64,000 nt of DNA from Kappaphycus alvarezii (GCA_002205965.3 NADL03000592.1:186001-250000), one strand, 5' to 3'. Shown: positions 46,608 to 57,671, counted from the stretch's first letter. The notes: generated from the letters alone by a model not told the origin. Numbers and translations: made by a program.

Positions 46608-47840
46608 CTAATCTGCATATTGTGGCGGGCGACATAATACAGACGCGGCACAAGTGGACCAAATCGCATGACTAAGCTGCTGATAAAGCCGAGTCTTCAC
46701 TCCTCCCGTCGAGCATCCGCTGCGGGTTGCGACAGCGGCCGCATATTCGTCGATTACTTTCGACGTCGACGCAGACGGCGATCCAAGTGAGTCGAAGGCC
46801 AGCGGCACAAACTTCCACCCCAGTTTTGATCGTCCTGGGAGGGCTTCACCGGGGATGGCTGCTACTTTGCTAGCAAGCTCCCTATTTTTCCGTCTTTCTG
46901 CTGCATTGGCAACGGCGCGCGCCTCACGTGCTCCAATGGAAATGAACCTCTCTTGGAGTGGCAATGTTACTGTGACGTCGTACGCTACCGGGAGGGGCGG
47001 CAAGGTGTTGATCTCTTCCGACCTCGGGTACACTAGAATGTCGGCAGGCCGTGCATTCAGTCCGGGAAGTAAGTATTTCACCTCATATTGGACGCCGACT
47101 CCTGCTGCGTTGAACATTTGTCGGCCAAATACCTTCACTACGTTATTGTGCCGGTTAGTCCATCCCAGGCCTTCTTTGCAAAAATCCGCTGCATGGTCAC
47201 CTCGGTTGTCCATGGGCCTGTTGCACTCCGCGCATTGCAGCGGCACAGTGTCGTCAAACACTTGAACTCCCAGGTGGCGGCGTAGCATCACTGACCACAT
47301 CGTATTATAGGTCCGGCTGACCGCAGACGGATGTGTGGTGAGAAAGGCTGCAGCAGGCGTCTCTAAGTATGCCTGGCGGCGGATCCTTCGCCGAATATCA
47401 GCTTCCGAATGCAGTGTAGTGCATGGGAACCTCTCCCATTCGTCTTCTTTCCAGAATACCTTTGCTGCCGACTTGCACCAGGCTCGATACAAAATACTGT
47501 GTGTATTATCGGGCTTGTTTGCAAGATTGGCCGCTGTCAGCGTTTCTGGGAGACCACGATGTCCGTCAGAGAAGCTTGGGTGGAGTCGTCGGACAAACTC
47601 GAGAAGGTGGGTATCAACATGTGCATAGCTTTGTGCACGGTGGTGGGCTACGCTTGTGTGCCTCGGCATGCAAGCTACATCACGTGAGGAAGCTAACACC
47701 GCCGAGTGCAACAAGCGTCCTGGCAATGAGATTTGACCAAGAACATATGGAATACTACTCGCGGTCAAACAACGTGCCGATGACAACTGCGTCAGCAAGT
47801 GGCTCTTCCGTTGCGCCTCGGAGGCCACGGATTCACACAA
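46608..47840 (-). pseudogene. 5'-truncated non-LTR element: uninterrupted endonuclease-bearing C-terminal ORF (410 aa)
   Basis: The frame has no ATG at its left end and starts inside the RT-connector region, so its 5' part is missing. It contains a zinc cluster CAECNRPMDNRGDHAADFC (Cys203, Cys206, His216, Cys221), NRHNNVV, and the endonuclease core YEVKYLLPG (Glu253), ARPADILV (Asp267) and AYDVTVTLPL (Asp288). It ends with FVPLAFDSLG and YQQLSHAIWS. This is the restriction-like endonuclease layout of R2/CRE/NeSL-type retrotransposons, which nick target DNA to prime reverse transcription. No stop or frameshift occurs over 410 codons, so it is younger than the 11.2-12.8 kb copy. Confidence 0.82.
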
Positions 47841-47958
47841 CGGTCTAATAGACTCCAGATAACTTTATCACGGATACAATCGACCACATCTTCCTTGTCT
47901 GAACTTTGAAGCCTTTCCAACCTCCCTTTTCGCATCTTCTCGTTCCCTTTCCCTCACG

Positions 47959-49179
47959 ATGTGCATCGCCGCGCCGGATTCGACCGCCCCTCGCGCAGGA
48001 TCCCGCTCCTCCTCCGACCAGAAGGCCCGTGCAATGCGTCAGGCCGCACACACTTCGCTCGACCTCATCGCTCCCCTGTCCAAGGTGACGGACCTCGCGC
48101 TCCCCAACGCCCCGGATATCCTGCTAACCACTATGCGTAACGACATGGCCTTGGCCTCCGACTTCGGCGTTCTCCGCAGCACCCCAGCTGCCAAGAACGT
48201 CGCCAAGTTCCTGGCCCTCGTCGCCACGGCCGACGACAACCCGGATCCCACCTCCACCACCGCCGCTCAAGCAACGCCGCACCTCAATGCTGCTCGGGCC
48301 GCCCCGTCGAAACCTCTCACCCGCCTACCGATACTCGGGCGCCGCACCGCCGCTCCGCCCACCGAACCACCGGCCATCTATCCCTCCTTCCAGAAAAGCA
48401 TTAACCGCATCGGTGCACGTCTCGTGAACAACGGCCCAAAACAGTTCGTCCAGGTCTGCACCCCCCGCGAAACCCGTCCCCTACGCAACGCACTCTCCCT
48501 CCGGGAGGCCATCACGGCTGAAGGCTTCCCGGGATCCGTGACAGTGGTTCCCACAGCCGACCTCCACACCTCCTTCGTGTGTGCACCCGCGGATACTCTC
48601 TCACACACACAAACTGCCTACGACGCCTTCCGCCAACACTGCCCTGCCACACTCCCTCCAATTGCCGTCTCCGCACCTGCCCCCATTGTCGCCCACTGCA
48701 CATCGGATGGTGATGCCCGATCGCTCCTCCCCCACCTCCGAGCTGAAGCCGACCGCCTGCAGGACCCTTCCTGTCTGTGGAAGCCCAGGCGGTACTTTGT
48801 TGAGGTTCTCGAATCCTCGATTTCCGACATCCACCGCCAATTTCCGGCCGTGGCACCCCCTCCACCCGCGCCCGCTCCAGACGAATCGGCCGCAAAGCGA
48901 CTTCGCCCCAACGGCCCAACATCCGCTACCCCTGGAGGCCTCCTCAGCCGCCGCCTCCCCAGCCAACTAATGAGGGGGACCCCACCCACACAACCCCAAC
49001 ATTGCCCTCCCCTTCCATTATCTTCTCCCTCCCTGTACCAACCTTGCCATTCCTCCCTAACTCTTTGCGGGTGCCTTTTCATGACCTTCTTGCCCAGCTC
49101 TGTCGCCGCTACGTCGAATCACGAGCATGTTCCGTGCGTCGAGAATGCTTATACCGCCTGCTCGCCCTTCCCAAACTAG
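47959..49179 (+). pseudogene. Non-LTR element N-terminal ORF (406 aa)
   Basis: An ATG at 47959 opens a frame rich in Pro/Ala/Thr. Recognisable blocks are PSFQKSINRIGARLVNNGPK and LREAITAEGFPGSVTVVPTA, which look like a conserved core, and a Pro-rich linker with a basic stretch SAAKRLRP. The final part overlaps the RT frame in a different phase, so a frame change near 49000 probably joins it to RT in an ancestral single polyprotein. I do not recognise a catalytic domain. It may be the nucleic-acid-binding N-terminal part of the element's protein. Confidence 0.6.
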
Positions 49180-50446
49180 TTCTTCGCAAGAATGGCCGAG
49201 GCGAACCGCGGAACCGCCACCGCCCTAGTGCTGTCGCCTCCATCAAGCGACGTATCCTCCTCGCACGTACTGGCCAGTGGCGCCAATTACCTGAGGAAGC
49301 AACGGATGCATTTGCTGCAATTCAAAACCATAACCCTCCCCGACAAGGGGCCCCGGCCGCCCGCTGCAGACGCGCCCCGCTCAATGGTTCCCCCCGGAAA
49401 GCTGCTCAGGCCCTACTTAGCTCTGTACCACCTGTCGTCCCCACATCTGCCAACGCTTCGAAACTCATCGTCCTCCACCCAGCACCTGCGCTCCCGTTCG
49501 AAGCCGCTCCCAGATCCCACCTTCCTCGGGCTTTCACATTCACGGCTGCTGAAGTACGCCGCGAACTCCGCCGACTTCCTCGTCACTCCAGCCCCGGGCC
49601 CGACGGCCTGCGCTCCGCCATCCTGCGTCCGGTCTCCCATGCTCCGGGTGGTGCTGAACCGTCGAACAGGGCTCTCGACTGGCTAACCAAACTTTTGAAT
49701 TGCCTCGTGGACGGCGACGCGCCCTCCGACCTCGCGGAATACTTCGCCGGGCGTCACTTGTGGGTCTTCCCAAAGACCCACTAGGTCGCAGCTTACGCCC
49801 AATCGCCGTTGGCCTAGTCATCCGGCGCCTCGTCGGACGCCTCATCATGAAACGTGTGCGACAAAACGTGGCTCTGTCTGCCTACCTCCGTCCGCTCCAA
49901 CTTGCAGTGGGTGTGCCCTTAGCCACCGAAGTGATCGCCCACGCCGTTCGTCAGCAAATCCGCCAGCTCACGCCCGCCCCCACTTCCCACGTCCTCATCC
50001 AGGTGGATGCCCAAAATGCTTTCAACTCAATTGAACGTCGCATCATCCTCGCCGAAACAATCGCAAGGCTGCCCGAGGCCTCCCAATTTGTGCACTTCCT
50101 GTACGGCCCTGACTCGCGACTTATGTTTGGCCGCCACATCATCCGCAGCCGCACAGGTACCCAGCAGGGTGACCCCCTGGGTATGCTCCTTTTCGCCCTC
50201 GCCTTGCAACCCCTGCTCCTCGACCTCCGCAATACCATTCCCAGCCTCCCCCTCAATGTTTGGTACGCTGACGACGGTAACCTCATCGTGCCCTTGGAAA
50301 TTGCAAGCTCGGTGCTCGGTTTTCTAACCGCACGCGGACGGGAGTCCGGTTTTCACGTCAACCTCTCCCCCACAAGACTCCCGCTCGGTGGCCGACCGCC
50401 CCCCCTCGCACCTCCTCAACGCGGCCGCCTTGCCGTGCGAGTTTAG
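49002..50446 (+). pseudogene. Non-LTR reverse transcriptase core
   Basis: The first frame (49002-49784) carries LLALPKLVLRKNGRG and the RT entry motif RRLPRHSSPGPDGLRSAILR. After a frame change near 49740, the second frame (49700-50446) carries RSLRPIAVG, IQVDAQNAFNSIERR (catalytic Asp103), RTGTQQGDPLGMLLFALAL and NVWYADDGNLIVPLE (YADDG, residues 189-193). The catalytic Asp triad is thus intact and the order is that of non-LTR RTs. Another frame change leads to the thumb at 50388. It is inactive unless the frame changes are sequence errors. Confidence 0.88.
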
Positions 50447-51329
50447 CACCGCGGAGGCCATCACAGTACTTGGTAGCCCAGTTGGGCTCCAAGCCGGATG
50501 TTATCGTCTCTTGGACGAAACCCTTGCCAACATCCGCACCTTCTGGGCGTCCCTCGTCATGTTGAATGACACCCATCTTGCGTTTCACATCCTACGATTT
50601 TGCGCTTCGTCATGTCGGCTCATGTATCTTTTCCGCAGTACACCGCCGCACTTAACCGCTGCCCTTGCCAAGTCCTTTGACGAGGGAATGCGAAGGGTAT
50701 TCGAAAGCATACATCGCCGCCAAGCAAACACAGGCTGGACCCAAGCCACATTCCCCTTTCGCTCCGGCGGACTTGGCCTTACTCAGACCCATGGCTTTCA
50801 CATGATTGCCTACACCGTCTCTCTCCTCACTAACTCCGCACTCTTCCAACAAGTTCTCGGCCCTACCCGACTCTACCCCGCCCGCCTCCTCGCTCCTGCC
50901 TATGACCCCCTTGCCACTGCCCGCGACCTCCCCCTGGATCTCCGACTCGAGAACTTCATCTCTCGTACGCCCAGACCGGTCGACTCCCACCCCTGGCAGC
51001 CACAGGACGAAATCACCACACACCTTCATACTGACACTCTCCGCCGTCTACAAAATCAAACCCCCTCCACCCCCATCACCGTGCCCGTCTGGCGGCCGTC
51101 GCCTCCACTGCTGCTTCCGCCCCATTCTACACCCTACCGGTCTCCAGCAACGACCTCTACGTCGAGGCTGAAGTCTGACGCACTATGGTTGATGTCCGCC
51201 TCGGTAATCCCCTCTTCGATGGCTCTCGTCTCTGTCCGATGTGCTCGACAAGTTCAGCCCAGCCCATCACCATACTGGACGCTCCCGGTCACCACGCATC
51301 CGTCTGCAAGGGCGCAGTGGGCGCGGTGA
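50388..51329 (+). pseudogene. Non-LTR RT thumb/connector
   Basis: The frame continues from the RT with SPVGLQAGCYRLLDETLANI, NDTHLAFHILRFCASSCRLM and FRSTPPHLTAALAKSFDEGM. These parallel GNTHIAFQLLRNCFGV and VVPPACTAEGAAIFDAMM in the minus-strand copy at 11195-12780, confirming the family. Further right is GGLGLTQTHGFHMIAYTVSL. The last ~45 codons are out of phase with the endonuclease region. Confidence 0.78.
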
Positions 51330-51762
51330 GATGACATAACCGCCTACGCGATCATCTCCTCCGTCACCTAACCCACCCTGCTATCGCCCTGTCCGTCTCG
51401 CGTGAACGACCCCTGGCGGCTGACCTCCACAAAAGCCCGGCCGAACAACGGAAGCTCGACCTGGTCATTGACGATCCACTCTTCGCTCCGTACTCGAGCG
51501 GGCAACCCTCAAGAAGCACAATTATTATGGCCCCCCATGCCGGTCTGAAGGCATCGACTTGCGCCACCTGGCCTTCGATGTTTATGGCCAGATTGACATC
51601 ACCGGCCTTCAACTCCTCCAAGACATCGCAACTTGTTTCGCCGCTAGACGAGGCGCATTCACGGAGTTTTGTGCACTACGCACCACGCTGTCTGCCTTCG
51701 TGCAACGCTACACTGCCGTTATGATCAACCAGCGTCAATTCAGCGCTGTTGAGCCCCACTAG
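51215..51762 (+). pseudogene. Degenerate endonuclease region and C-terminus of the non-LTR element
   Basis: In another frame the sequence reads LCPMCSTSS..APGHHASVC then, after a stop, HNRLRDHLL. This is the CCHC and HN segment preceding the endonuclease. The catalytic region is poorly preserved (LDLVIDDP). The last frame gives LAFDVYGQIDITGLQLL and FVQRYTAVMINQRQF, ending at 51762. Confidence 0.6.
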
Positions 51763-52164
51763 GTCCAGCTGGGGCCGCTCGGTCCCCTCATTATGCATTT
51801 GAATAAAAGGTCACCTTTTCCCTGTACAGTACAGTATGAGAAAAACTTTGTGGTATCTGGTACATAAAGTCTTGGTACAGTAGTACAGTAGTATATATGT
51901 ACAGTATGTACAGTACAGTAATGTGAGCTTGGTACAGATATTTGGTGAAGATGTCCATGTTGAGCTGTGCTTTTTATTGGCTAGGAATATCTCCTTTTAC
52001 AGCATTGACAACGAATTCAAGTACTGAGCTCTTCCTGTGTCTCCTGGGATCGGGAATGCTGAAACTCTATTGGCACATGTGGAAATTTAGAACTGCCAGA
52101 GTTGAAAACGGTGTGGTATGAATATCCTTTACAAATGGTTACACTACTGTACTGTACTGTACTT
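51763..52164. repeat. Spacer with dense GTACAGTA motifs and target site of Element 2
   Basis: Motifs include CTGTACAGTACAGTATG (51822-51838), GGTACAGTAGTACAGTAG and ATGTACAGTATGTACAGTACAGTA (51875-51920), and ACTGTACTGTACTGTACTT (about 52146-52164). The last one contains TACTT, the target duplication of Element 2. No gene seen. Confidence 0.65.
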
Positions 52165-52416
52165 TGGCACAATATAATTATTACAGTACAAAGCGAAAGA
52201 ACGAATCCTCTGCTGGGTTGCATTATTATCCTGGGTTGCATTTTAATTATCAGGATACTATACTGATTCATCGGGAGTCAATGTGCATCACTCTCCCAAA
52301 TGAGGCTACAGTATCCCATTGCATTTGCCTATGTTTCACGCAATATATAAAGGACACTCGAGTCCCCTCTGTGGGACTCGAGAAAAGAACAACTTACCCT
52401 TCCCAAAACTTCTTCA
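52165..52416 (+). repeat. Element 2 5' LTR
   Basis: It begins TGGCACAATA and ends CTTCTTCA. A TATA-like TATATAA lies at 52344-52350. Just downstream is a perfect 10-bp inverted repeat CTCGAGTCCC/GGGACTCGAG (52357-52366, 52373-52382), which would form a hairpin near the 5' end of the element's RNA. Confidence 0.95.
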
Positions 52417-52430
52417 TGGTAGCATCGCTC
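52417..52430 (+). promoter_or_regulatory. Element 2 primer-binding site
   Basis: TGGTAGCATCGCTC starts right after the LTR. TGGTAGCA is complementary to the TGCTACCA end expected for an initiator-Met tRNA, the usual Copia primer. The remaining bases were not checked against the host tRNA. Confidence 0.6.
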
Positions 52431-52526
52431 TGAGTCAGCCTTCCCCCGACTCCCATCACTCAACAACCACCACTTTTCCTTGCCTTCCCACTAACCTCAC
52501 CACACAAGTCTACCACATTCTACTTT

Positions 52527-52653
52527 ACAGTCGACAGACGTTAAACAAGAGCCCCCGGACTATAAACTACAGTCGACAGACTTTAAATAAGAGTCCCCGG
52601 ACTATAAACTACAGTCGACAGACTCTAAATAAGAGTCTCCTGGACTTTAAACT
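52527..52653 (+). repeat. Three tandem 42-bp repeats in Element 2 leader
   Basis: Units start at 52527, 52569 and 52611, each beginning ACAGTCGACAGAC and containing TAAA(C/T)AAGAG and GGACT. The third is slightly diverged. They lie between primer-binding site and gag, where packaging signals often occur. Confidence 0.85.
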
Positions 52654-53450
52654 TCCCTGTCCGGAACGACTATAAAAACTAGTGCCAAAGCGGGCACGTG
52701 AAATATACGTGGGCCTTGCTCGAGGGCTGGAGGGCCGAGCAAAGGGAACAAAGTCGACAGACTAAAAACAGTCCTAAGAAACGGAGGCAACTTGAAGTAA
52801 TTTGACCTCGTTGACGTGCTGCCTCCACCGGTCGAGCTTGCTCGGCGGATAACGGTGTTGATTGAAAGATCTGGTGGAAAGCGGACGGGCGATCTGACAC
52901 GGTGTTGTAAGGAATACTAGCTTAGAAGCACTGAGCAACTTCTCGTAAGAGGCCAGACCGACTTTAAAAGAGGAAAAGTCTTCGACTTAGTAATCTTTCG
53001 GAGGAAGCTCTCGTAGAGATCATTTGCACCTGTCTCTCCTTTGCGTGGAGATAGGTAGTGGTGGCTGAATTCCGCATCACACCTGGAGTGTCTAACCAGG
53101 GGTCGAGAGTCCGTACTCTAAGCGATCCTTCACATTAGTGTCGGTGCGCTACGCTCCACCTGAGTTCGTGGAGGAAAGAGTTAGTCAATTCAAGAAAAAG
53201 CGACTCACCCGGAGAGTCTCACTGGGGGCCTGGGTTCCGAAACCCCCTAGGTAGAGTCAAAAAAAAAGAAACAAAAGAACAAAAAGAAACAAAAAAAAAG
53301 TAGACTTTGCAAAGATTCACCGCAAAGATTCACTGCCGTTAAACCCTAGCAACTGCCATAGCCTAGCAACTGCCGTGAAAGTCCAGCAACTGCAATAGCC
53401 AAAGAACAAAGTCCAGCTTCCTGTTTTGTCGAAACTTCTTTTGCATCAGA

Positions 53451-54554
53451 ATGGATTCCTCCAAAGACTCTAGAAATCTTTTCCGAATCGAACCCCTCAA
53501 AAAGCCCTCCGACTACATCATGTGGGCGAGACGAATAAGGGCCATTCTGAGAGCGGACGATCACGCGATGATCGGTATGCTCGGAGAACCACCATCAAAC
53601 TCACAAGCAGCCAGAAATGAATGGATAAAACGTTCCGCAAAAGCGAAAAGCGTTATCACTCTGGGCCTTGGAGCATCTTCCATGGCTCAGGTCAGAATTG
53701 TCACAGATGATGACTCAAAAACCGCTTTGGATCTTTGGAATGAGCTGAAGCGCATCTATACATCTTCTAACAAGCAAGCCATTCAAAACATTCGAAATAG
53801 GTTAAACACGTTGGTATTCGATGAAAATAAAGACTGGCACAGACACGTTTCCCAGTTCAATGGTATCTGCGGAGAACTTGCAACGTATGATGAAGAGCTT
53901 CCAGTGCGGGAAAAGACCTCAATGCTCATTAGGTCTCTTCCCCCATCTTTCGCAGCCCTCTCCATGGTTTCCACGATCACTGACGCATCATTTGAGGATG
54001 TCGTGAACGCCATTCAAGCGGAACTCGCTCGAAGATTGAACCCAAACAACCCGCACAACTCTCCTCGAAGGCAGGATCTTATCCAAGCCAACTTGGCCTA
54101 CACCACTCGAAGATTCGTTAGAGGACGCGAAAGGGGCTCTTCATACACTAGAGTCGGACATTATCGGGGAAGAGGTCGCGGTGTACGCCCTTTCGAGCAA
54201 ACCAGATCACCAGGGAACTGCCATTACTGCGGAAAACCTGGCCACTTTATAAACATATGTCGAAAACGCCTCGAAGATGAGCGAAACGGTCGCATTCGGA
54301 AACCCCGGCGTGGGCGTAGAGGACAGCGCCACTTACCACAAGCTGCCCGCGCATGGAATCCACACCATAACCACGACCATTGGGGATCTCCAATACCTCC
54401 GCATCGTGCAGTAATGCCCTCAGCAAACACTGCCATGGCTCTCACGAATAATGAACAGGTTTTGAGTCACCGACACCAGCCTCAGTACCAACCACAGTCA
54501 AGCTTCGACGGAGAACCTCGTTTCCGCGCCAATATGGCTAAGAGCAAATTCTGA
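53451..54554 (+). CDS. Element 2 Gag (367 aa, intact frame)
   Basis: An ATG at 53451 follows an untranslated leader ending in A-rich sequence. The N-terminal half matches Copia Gag layout (PSDYIMWARRIRAILR, then DLWNELKRIYTS, then IRSLPPSFAALSMVS). A basic Arg/Gly-rich region precedes a zinc knuckle CHYCGKPGHFINIC (Cys257, Cys260, His265, Cys270). A His/Pro/Gln-rich tail follows. The frame ends with TGA at 54552 and the same frame continues directly into the protease. The stop thus sits at the Gag-Pol boundary and could be either a mutation or a stop that is read through. Gag forms the virus-like particle and binds the RNA. Confidence 0.88.
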   Translation: MDSSKDSRNLFRIEPLKKPSDYIMWARRIRAILRADDHAMIGMLGEPPSNSQAARNEWIKRSAKAKSVITLGLGASSMAQVRIVTDDDSKTALDLWNELKRIYTSSNKQAIQNIRNRLNTLVFDENKDWHRHVSQFNGICGELATYDEELPVREKTSMLIRSLPPSFAALSMVSTITDASFEDVVNAIQAELARRLNPNNPHNSPRRQDLIQANLAYTTRRFVRGRERGSSYTRVGHYRGRGRGVRPFEQTRSPGNCHYCGKPGHFINICRKRLEDERNGRIRKPRRGRRGQRHLPQAARAWNPHHNHDHWGSPIPPHRAVMPSANTAMALTNNEQVLSHRHQPQYQPQSSFDGEPRFRANMAKSKF

Positions 54555-57500
54555 AGTCAGGTGGCTAAGCTGGGAGGACAGAAAATTGAGACCGCATTCA
54601 TAGACTCTGGTGCAACACACCATTTCTTCCATAGTCGCTCCTCGTTTAACTCCTATACCCCAATTGCCAAAGAGATCGTACAGGCAGCAGCCGGAACCTC
54701 ACATCTCCTCGGTAAGGGACTAGTTTGGTTACCACTGAACGCCGGGACATACGTTGAAGCCTACCATGCGCCCCATTTCGAATCGAACATCCTGGCTGTC
54801 AACTTGTTGACGAAGCACTTCAACGTGATATTCTCAGAATCTCTGTTCCAACTCAATGGATGCTTTATATCTAAGTATGGCTCCTTGGACAGTACAGACA
54901 TCGTCTGGGTTATCGAGTGCGTTGAAGGACTGTACCCATTATAGTTAGGCAACAACTCGAAGCAAGTCCATAGCGCTATAAAGGAATCCCCCGAAAGTGA
55001 GGTCATGAAATGGCACCGTAAGACCGGACACATTGCGACCAATTGCTACATGCAGTTATCTCGCCAACGATTTGATGTACCATCTTTCGATCGTTCGCAG
55101 CTTGACAGCATCGAGTGCATTCCATGCCTCACGGGAAAAATGAGAAAAGCCCCAATCAAGGCAACGGCAGGTAGAACACTACAGCCACTAAGTGAGATCC
55201 ACATGGATGTTTCAGGCCCGTTCACCAGTTCTCTCGGAGGAAATAAGTACGCCGTTCACTTTCTCGAACCGTACACAGCGAAATCGGACGTAGTAATGAT
55301 CAAAAGCAGATCTGAGCTCCCAGTAATAGTTCGTGACTACAAAGAAATGGCCGAAACTCACTTTTCGGCCTCGAACTACAAATTACGGAGAATTCGCTTC
55401 GATCGAGCTGGGGAACATATGAACAAAGGGACGACGACTTTCCTCAATTCATCAGGAATTGAAGTCAAGCCCTCTCCTCCTCGGGCACCTGAAAGCAATG
55501 GTACTGCTGAGCGTCTCGTTCAAGAGCATTGGACACGGGCTAGAATTTTACTGTAAGACAGTGATCTCCCCCATAACTTATGGGGCGAAGCTTTAAAACA
55601 TGCAAACTGGCTACGCAACAGGCTTCCGGCTTCAAGGGTTAATGGGCATATTCCGATCCCTCTGTGGGATCCGAACATAGAGATAGACTTCTCATCAATG
55701 CTAATATTCGGTCAACCAGGTTTCGCCTTTATTTACCGCCCTCACTCGGAACAAGCCAAAAAACTGAAACCTCGTTCCGAACTGGGGCACTTTGTAGGTA
55801 TGGAGTCAGATACCAGGCTGATAAGGGTGTATATCTCAGAGTCCAAGTCCGTCAGAGTCGTTAGGAGAGCCGATTTTACCACGATCTCGAACAAAAAGCT
55901 CCCAGGAATTTCATCCTTACTCGACCGTCTTGCAAGACAACATGAGATTGAGGTCGCCAATGGAGATTACATGGAATCAGGACAAGATAACCTAATCCAA
56001 TGCATGACTTCCGTGCACCAACAGACTCCTGAATTGGCTTACGCTGACCGAAAGGCAATCTTGAAGACGGCATATGAGCCACAAACCTTTGCGGAAGCCT
56101 GTAACATCCCACAGTGGGCCGAGGCTATAGACAGGGAATACAACGCCCTTATCAATAGAAATACATGGTCTTATCTACCCCGAAACCCTGAAATAGTTCC
56201 ATTACCATTCAAATGGACTTTCAAGGCTAAGCCTCTAGACTCCACAGGGAACCAGCATATGGCAAAAGCACGCTGTACTCTAAGAGGGGATCGTCAACAG
56301 GCATATGTGGACTTCGATCCAGAAAACATCTACGCTCCTGTCGCATCCCATGAGACTATACGTCTCCTGCTCTCTATAGCCACAGCCAAAAAAACTCATA
56401 CTGGAAGGAGGCGATATTTCCAATGCGTATCTACACGGAACACTTGACGTACCGATATACGTGGAGCAGCCAACAAATTCTTCCCGTCAGCTAGCTAGAC
56501 CCGGGCGCATATGTAAATTGCAGAAGTCTATCTATGGCGCCAAACAAGCAGGTCATATCTACGGTTCATTTCTCCACGAAAAACTCATCAGTTGGGGAAT
56601 GAAACCTTCTAACTACGACAAACGACTGTACTTTCTACGTATAAATGCAGATTTCATTATACTAGCAGTCGTAGTGGACGATATGGCCTTCGCTACGAAT
56701 TCCAAAGTTCTCCTACAGAACTTAAAGGACTTGTTGTCTTCAACTTTTGATATCAAATTCTTTGAAGAGCTAAAATCATTCATCAGATGGACAATAACTC
56801 GCTCTCCAACGGGAATTCGGATCGACCAAAAACGCTATGCCAATAACCTTCTAAGAGCATACGGAATGCACCAATCAAATGCGGTCTTAACGCCACTTCC
56901 TATGGACGCCCAACAGTTAGTACCGGCAGTACAAGGGGAATCAACGCTAACGGGACACGACCATCATGTCTACCGTAGCATAATCGGCGGATTGCTTTAG
57001 TTGGCGGTTTCTACTCGACAAGACTTATCATTTCCCGTGTCAGCACTGGCCCGTCAAGTGCACGCCCCGGCGGAACGCCACATGAAGCTAGTGAAGAGAC
57101 TTCTTCGATACCTCAACGGTACTAGCCATTTTGGACTGCACTTTAGTAGCGCATTCAGAATCAGGGCAGACTCCATTGGTGCTTCCGTTGATGCCGACTG
57201 GGGCAGATGCATAAATTCCAGGTTATCAACCACCGGATTCATGGTCGACATCAATGGGTCACCAATATATTGGAAATCGAAGAGGCAGACAGTTATCGCC
57301 AATTCTTCTGGAGAATCCGAATACGTCGCACTCGCAGCTTGCGGAAAAGAACTTTCCTGGATAAGGAAGCTCTTTTGGGAAATGTGCCACAAACCCCCTG
57401 GTCTGAGGACGGATATTTCTGCCCAACCGTAATCAAAACGGACAGCACAGTGGCCATGTCAATGGCCATTGCAGATCACGTGACGCCCAAAAACAAGCAC

Positions 57501-57671
57501 ATAGACCTCAGGGTACACAAGGTTAAGGAACTTATTTGTGACGGCGTAATCAAGTTGGAACACGTACCTTCCAATCGGAACAAAGCGGATCTGTTAACGA
57601 AATCAATGACGAGAGACGCATTGTGCCGGATGATTGGCTTATGGTACTTAGATAGCTATGGAATCTCTTAG
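54555..57671 (+). pseudogene. Element 2 pol: protease, integrase, RT, RNase H, interrupted
   Basis: In the Gag frame after the TGA: protease AFIDSGATHHFF, then a TAG at 54942. Integrase follows with WHRKTGHIATNC..CIPC (HHCC), HMDVSGPF, IRFDRAGEH and PESNGTAERLV, then a TAA at 55554. The frame continues through SMLIFGQPGFAFIYRP and the RT leader YAPVASHETIRLLLSIA. A 7-A run (56388-56394) shifts the frame, so that ISNAYLHGTLDVPIYV and AVVVDDMAFATNS (intact Asp pair) lie in frame +1. A TAG follows at 56998, then RNase H (DADWGRC, SSGESEYVALAA). A C-run (57394-57398) causes a second shift before IKTDSTVAMSM and the end at 57671. Catalytic residues are largely intact, but this copy cannot make the full polyprotein as read. 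Confidence 0.9.

Larger units (their letters stand above)
47959..51762 (+). mobile_element. Non-LTR retrotransposon with RT and degenerate restriction-like endonuclease
   Basis: It reads rightward through an N-terminal ORF (47959-49179), RT (49002-50446), RT thumb/connector (50388-51329) and endonuclease remnant (51230-51762). At least four frame changes occur. It is GC-rich and C-rich on the coding strand, unlike its AT-rich surroundings. AATAAA lies at about 51802 after the last stop. No LTRs are present. It sits head to head with the element at 46608-47840. Confidence 0.85.

Noticed and set aside
46855..47848. Plus-strand frames of 97-141 codons opposite the endonuclease ORF
   Set aside because: They show no motif and overlap a 410-codon minus-strand ORF with a complete zinc/endonuclease signature.
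48512..49082. Minus-strand Gly/Arg-rich frames opposite the non-LTR N-terminal ORF
   Set aside because: Their composition is simply the complement of the C-rich plus strand.
53200..53260. Possible tRNA because of GGGTTCCGAAACCCC
   Set aside because: A T-arm-like stem is present, but no cloverleaf with matching acceptor, D and anticodon arms could be drawn around it.
56388..56394. A-run in Element 2 pol as a programmed frameshift site
   Set aside because: Gag-Pol of this type is a single frame and the shift lies inside RT, where programmed shifting would be unusual; a one-base insertion in a homopolymer is simpler.
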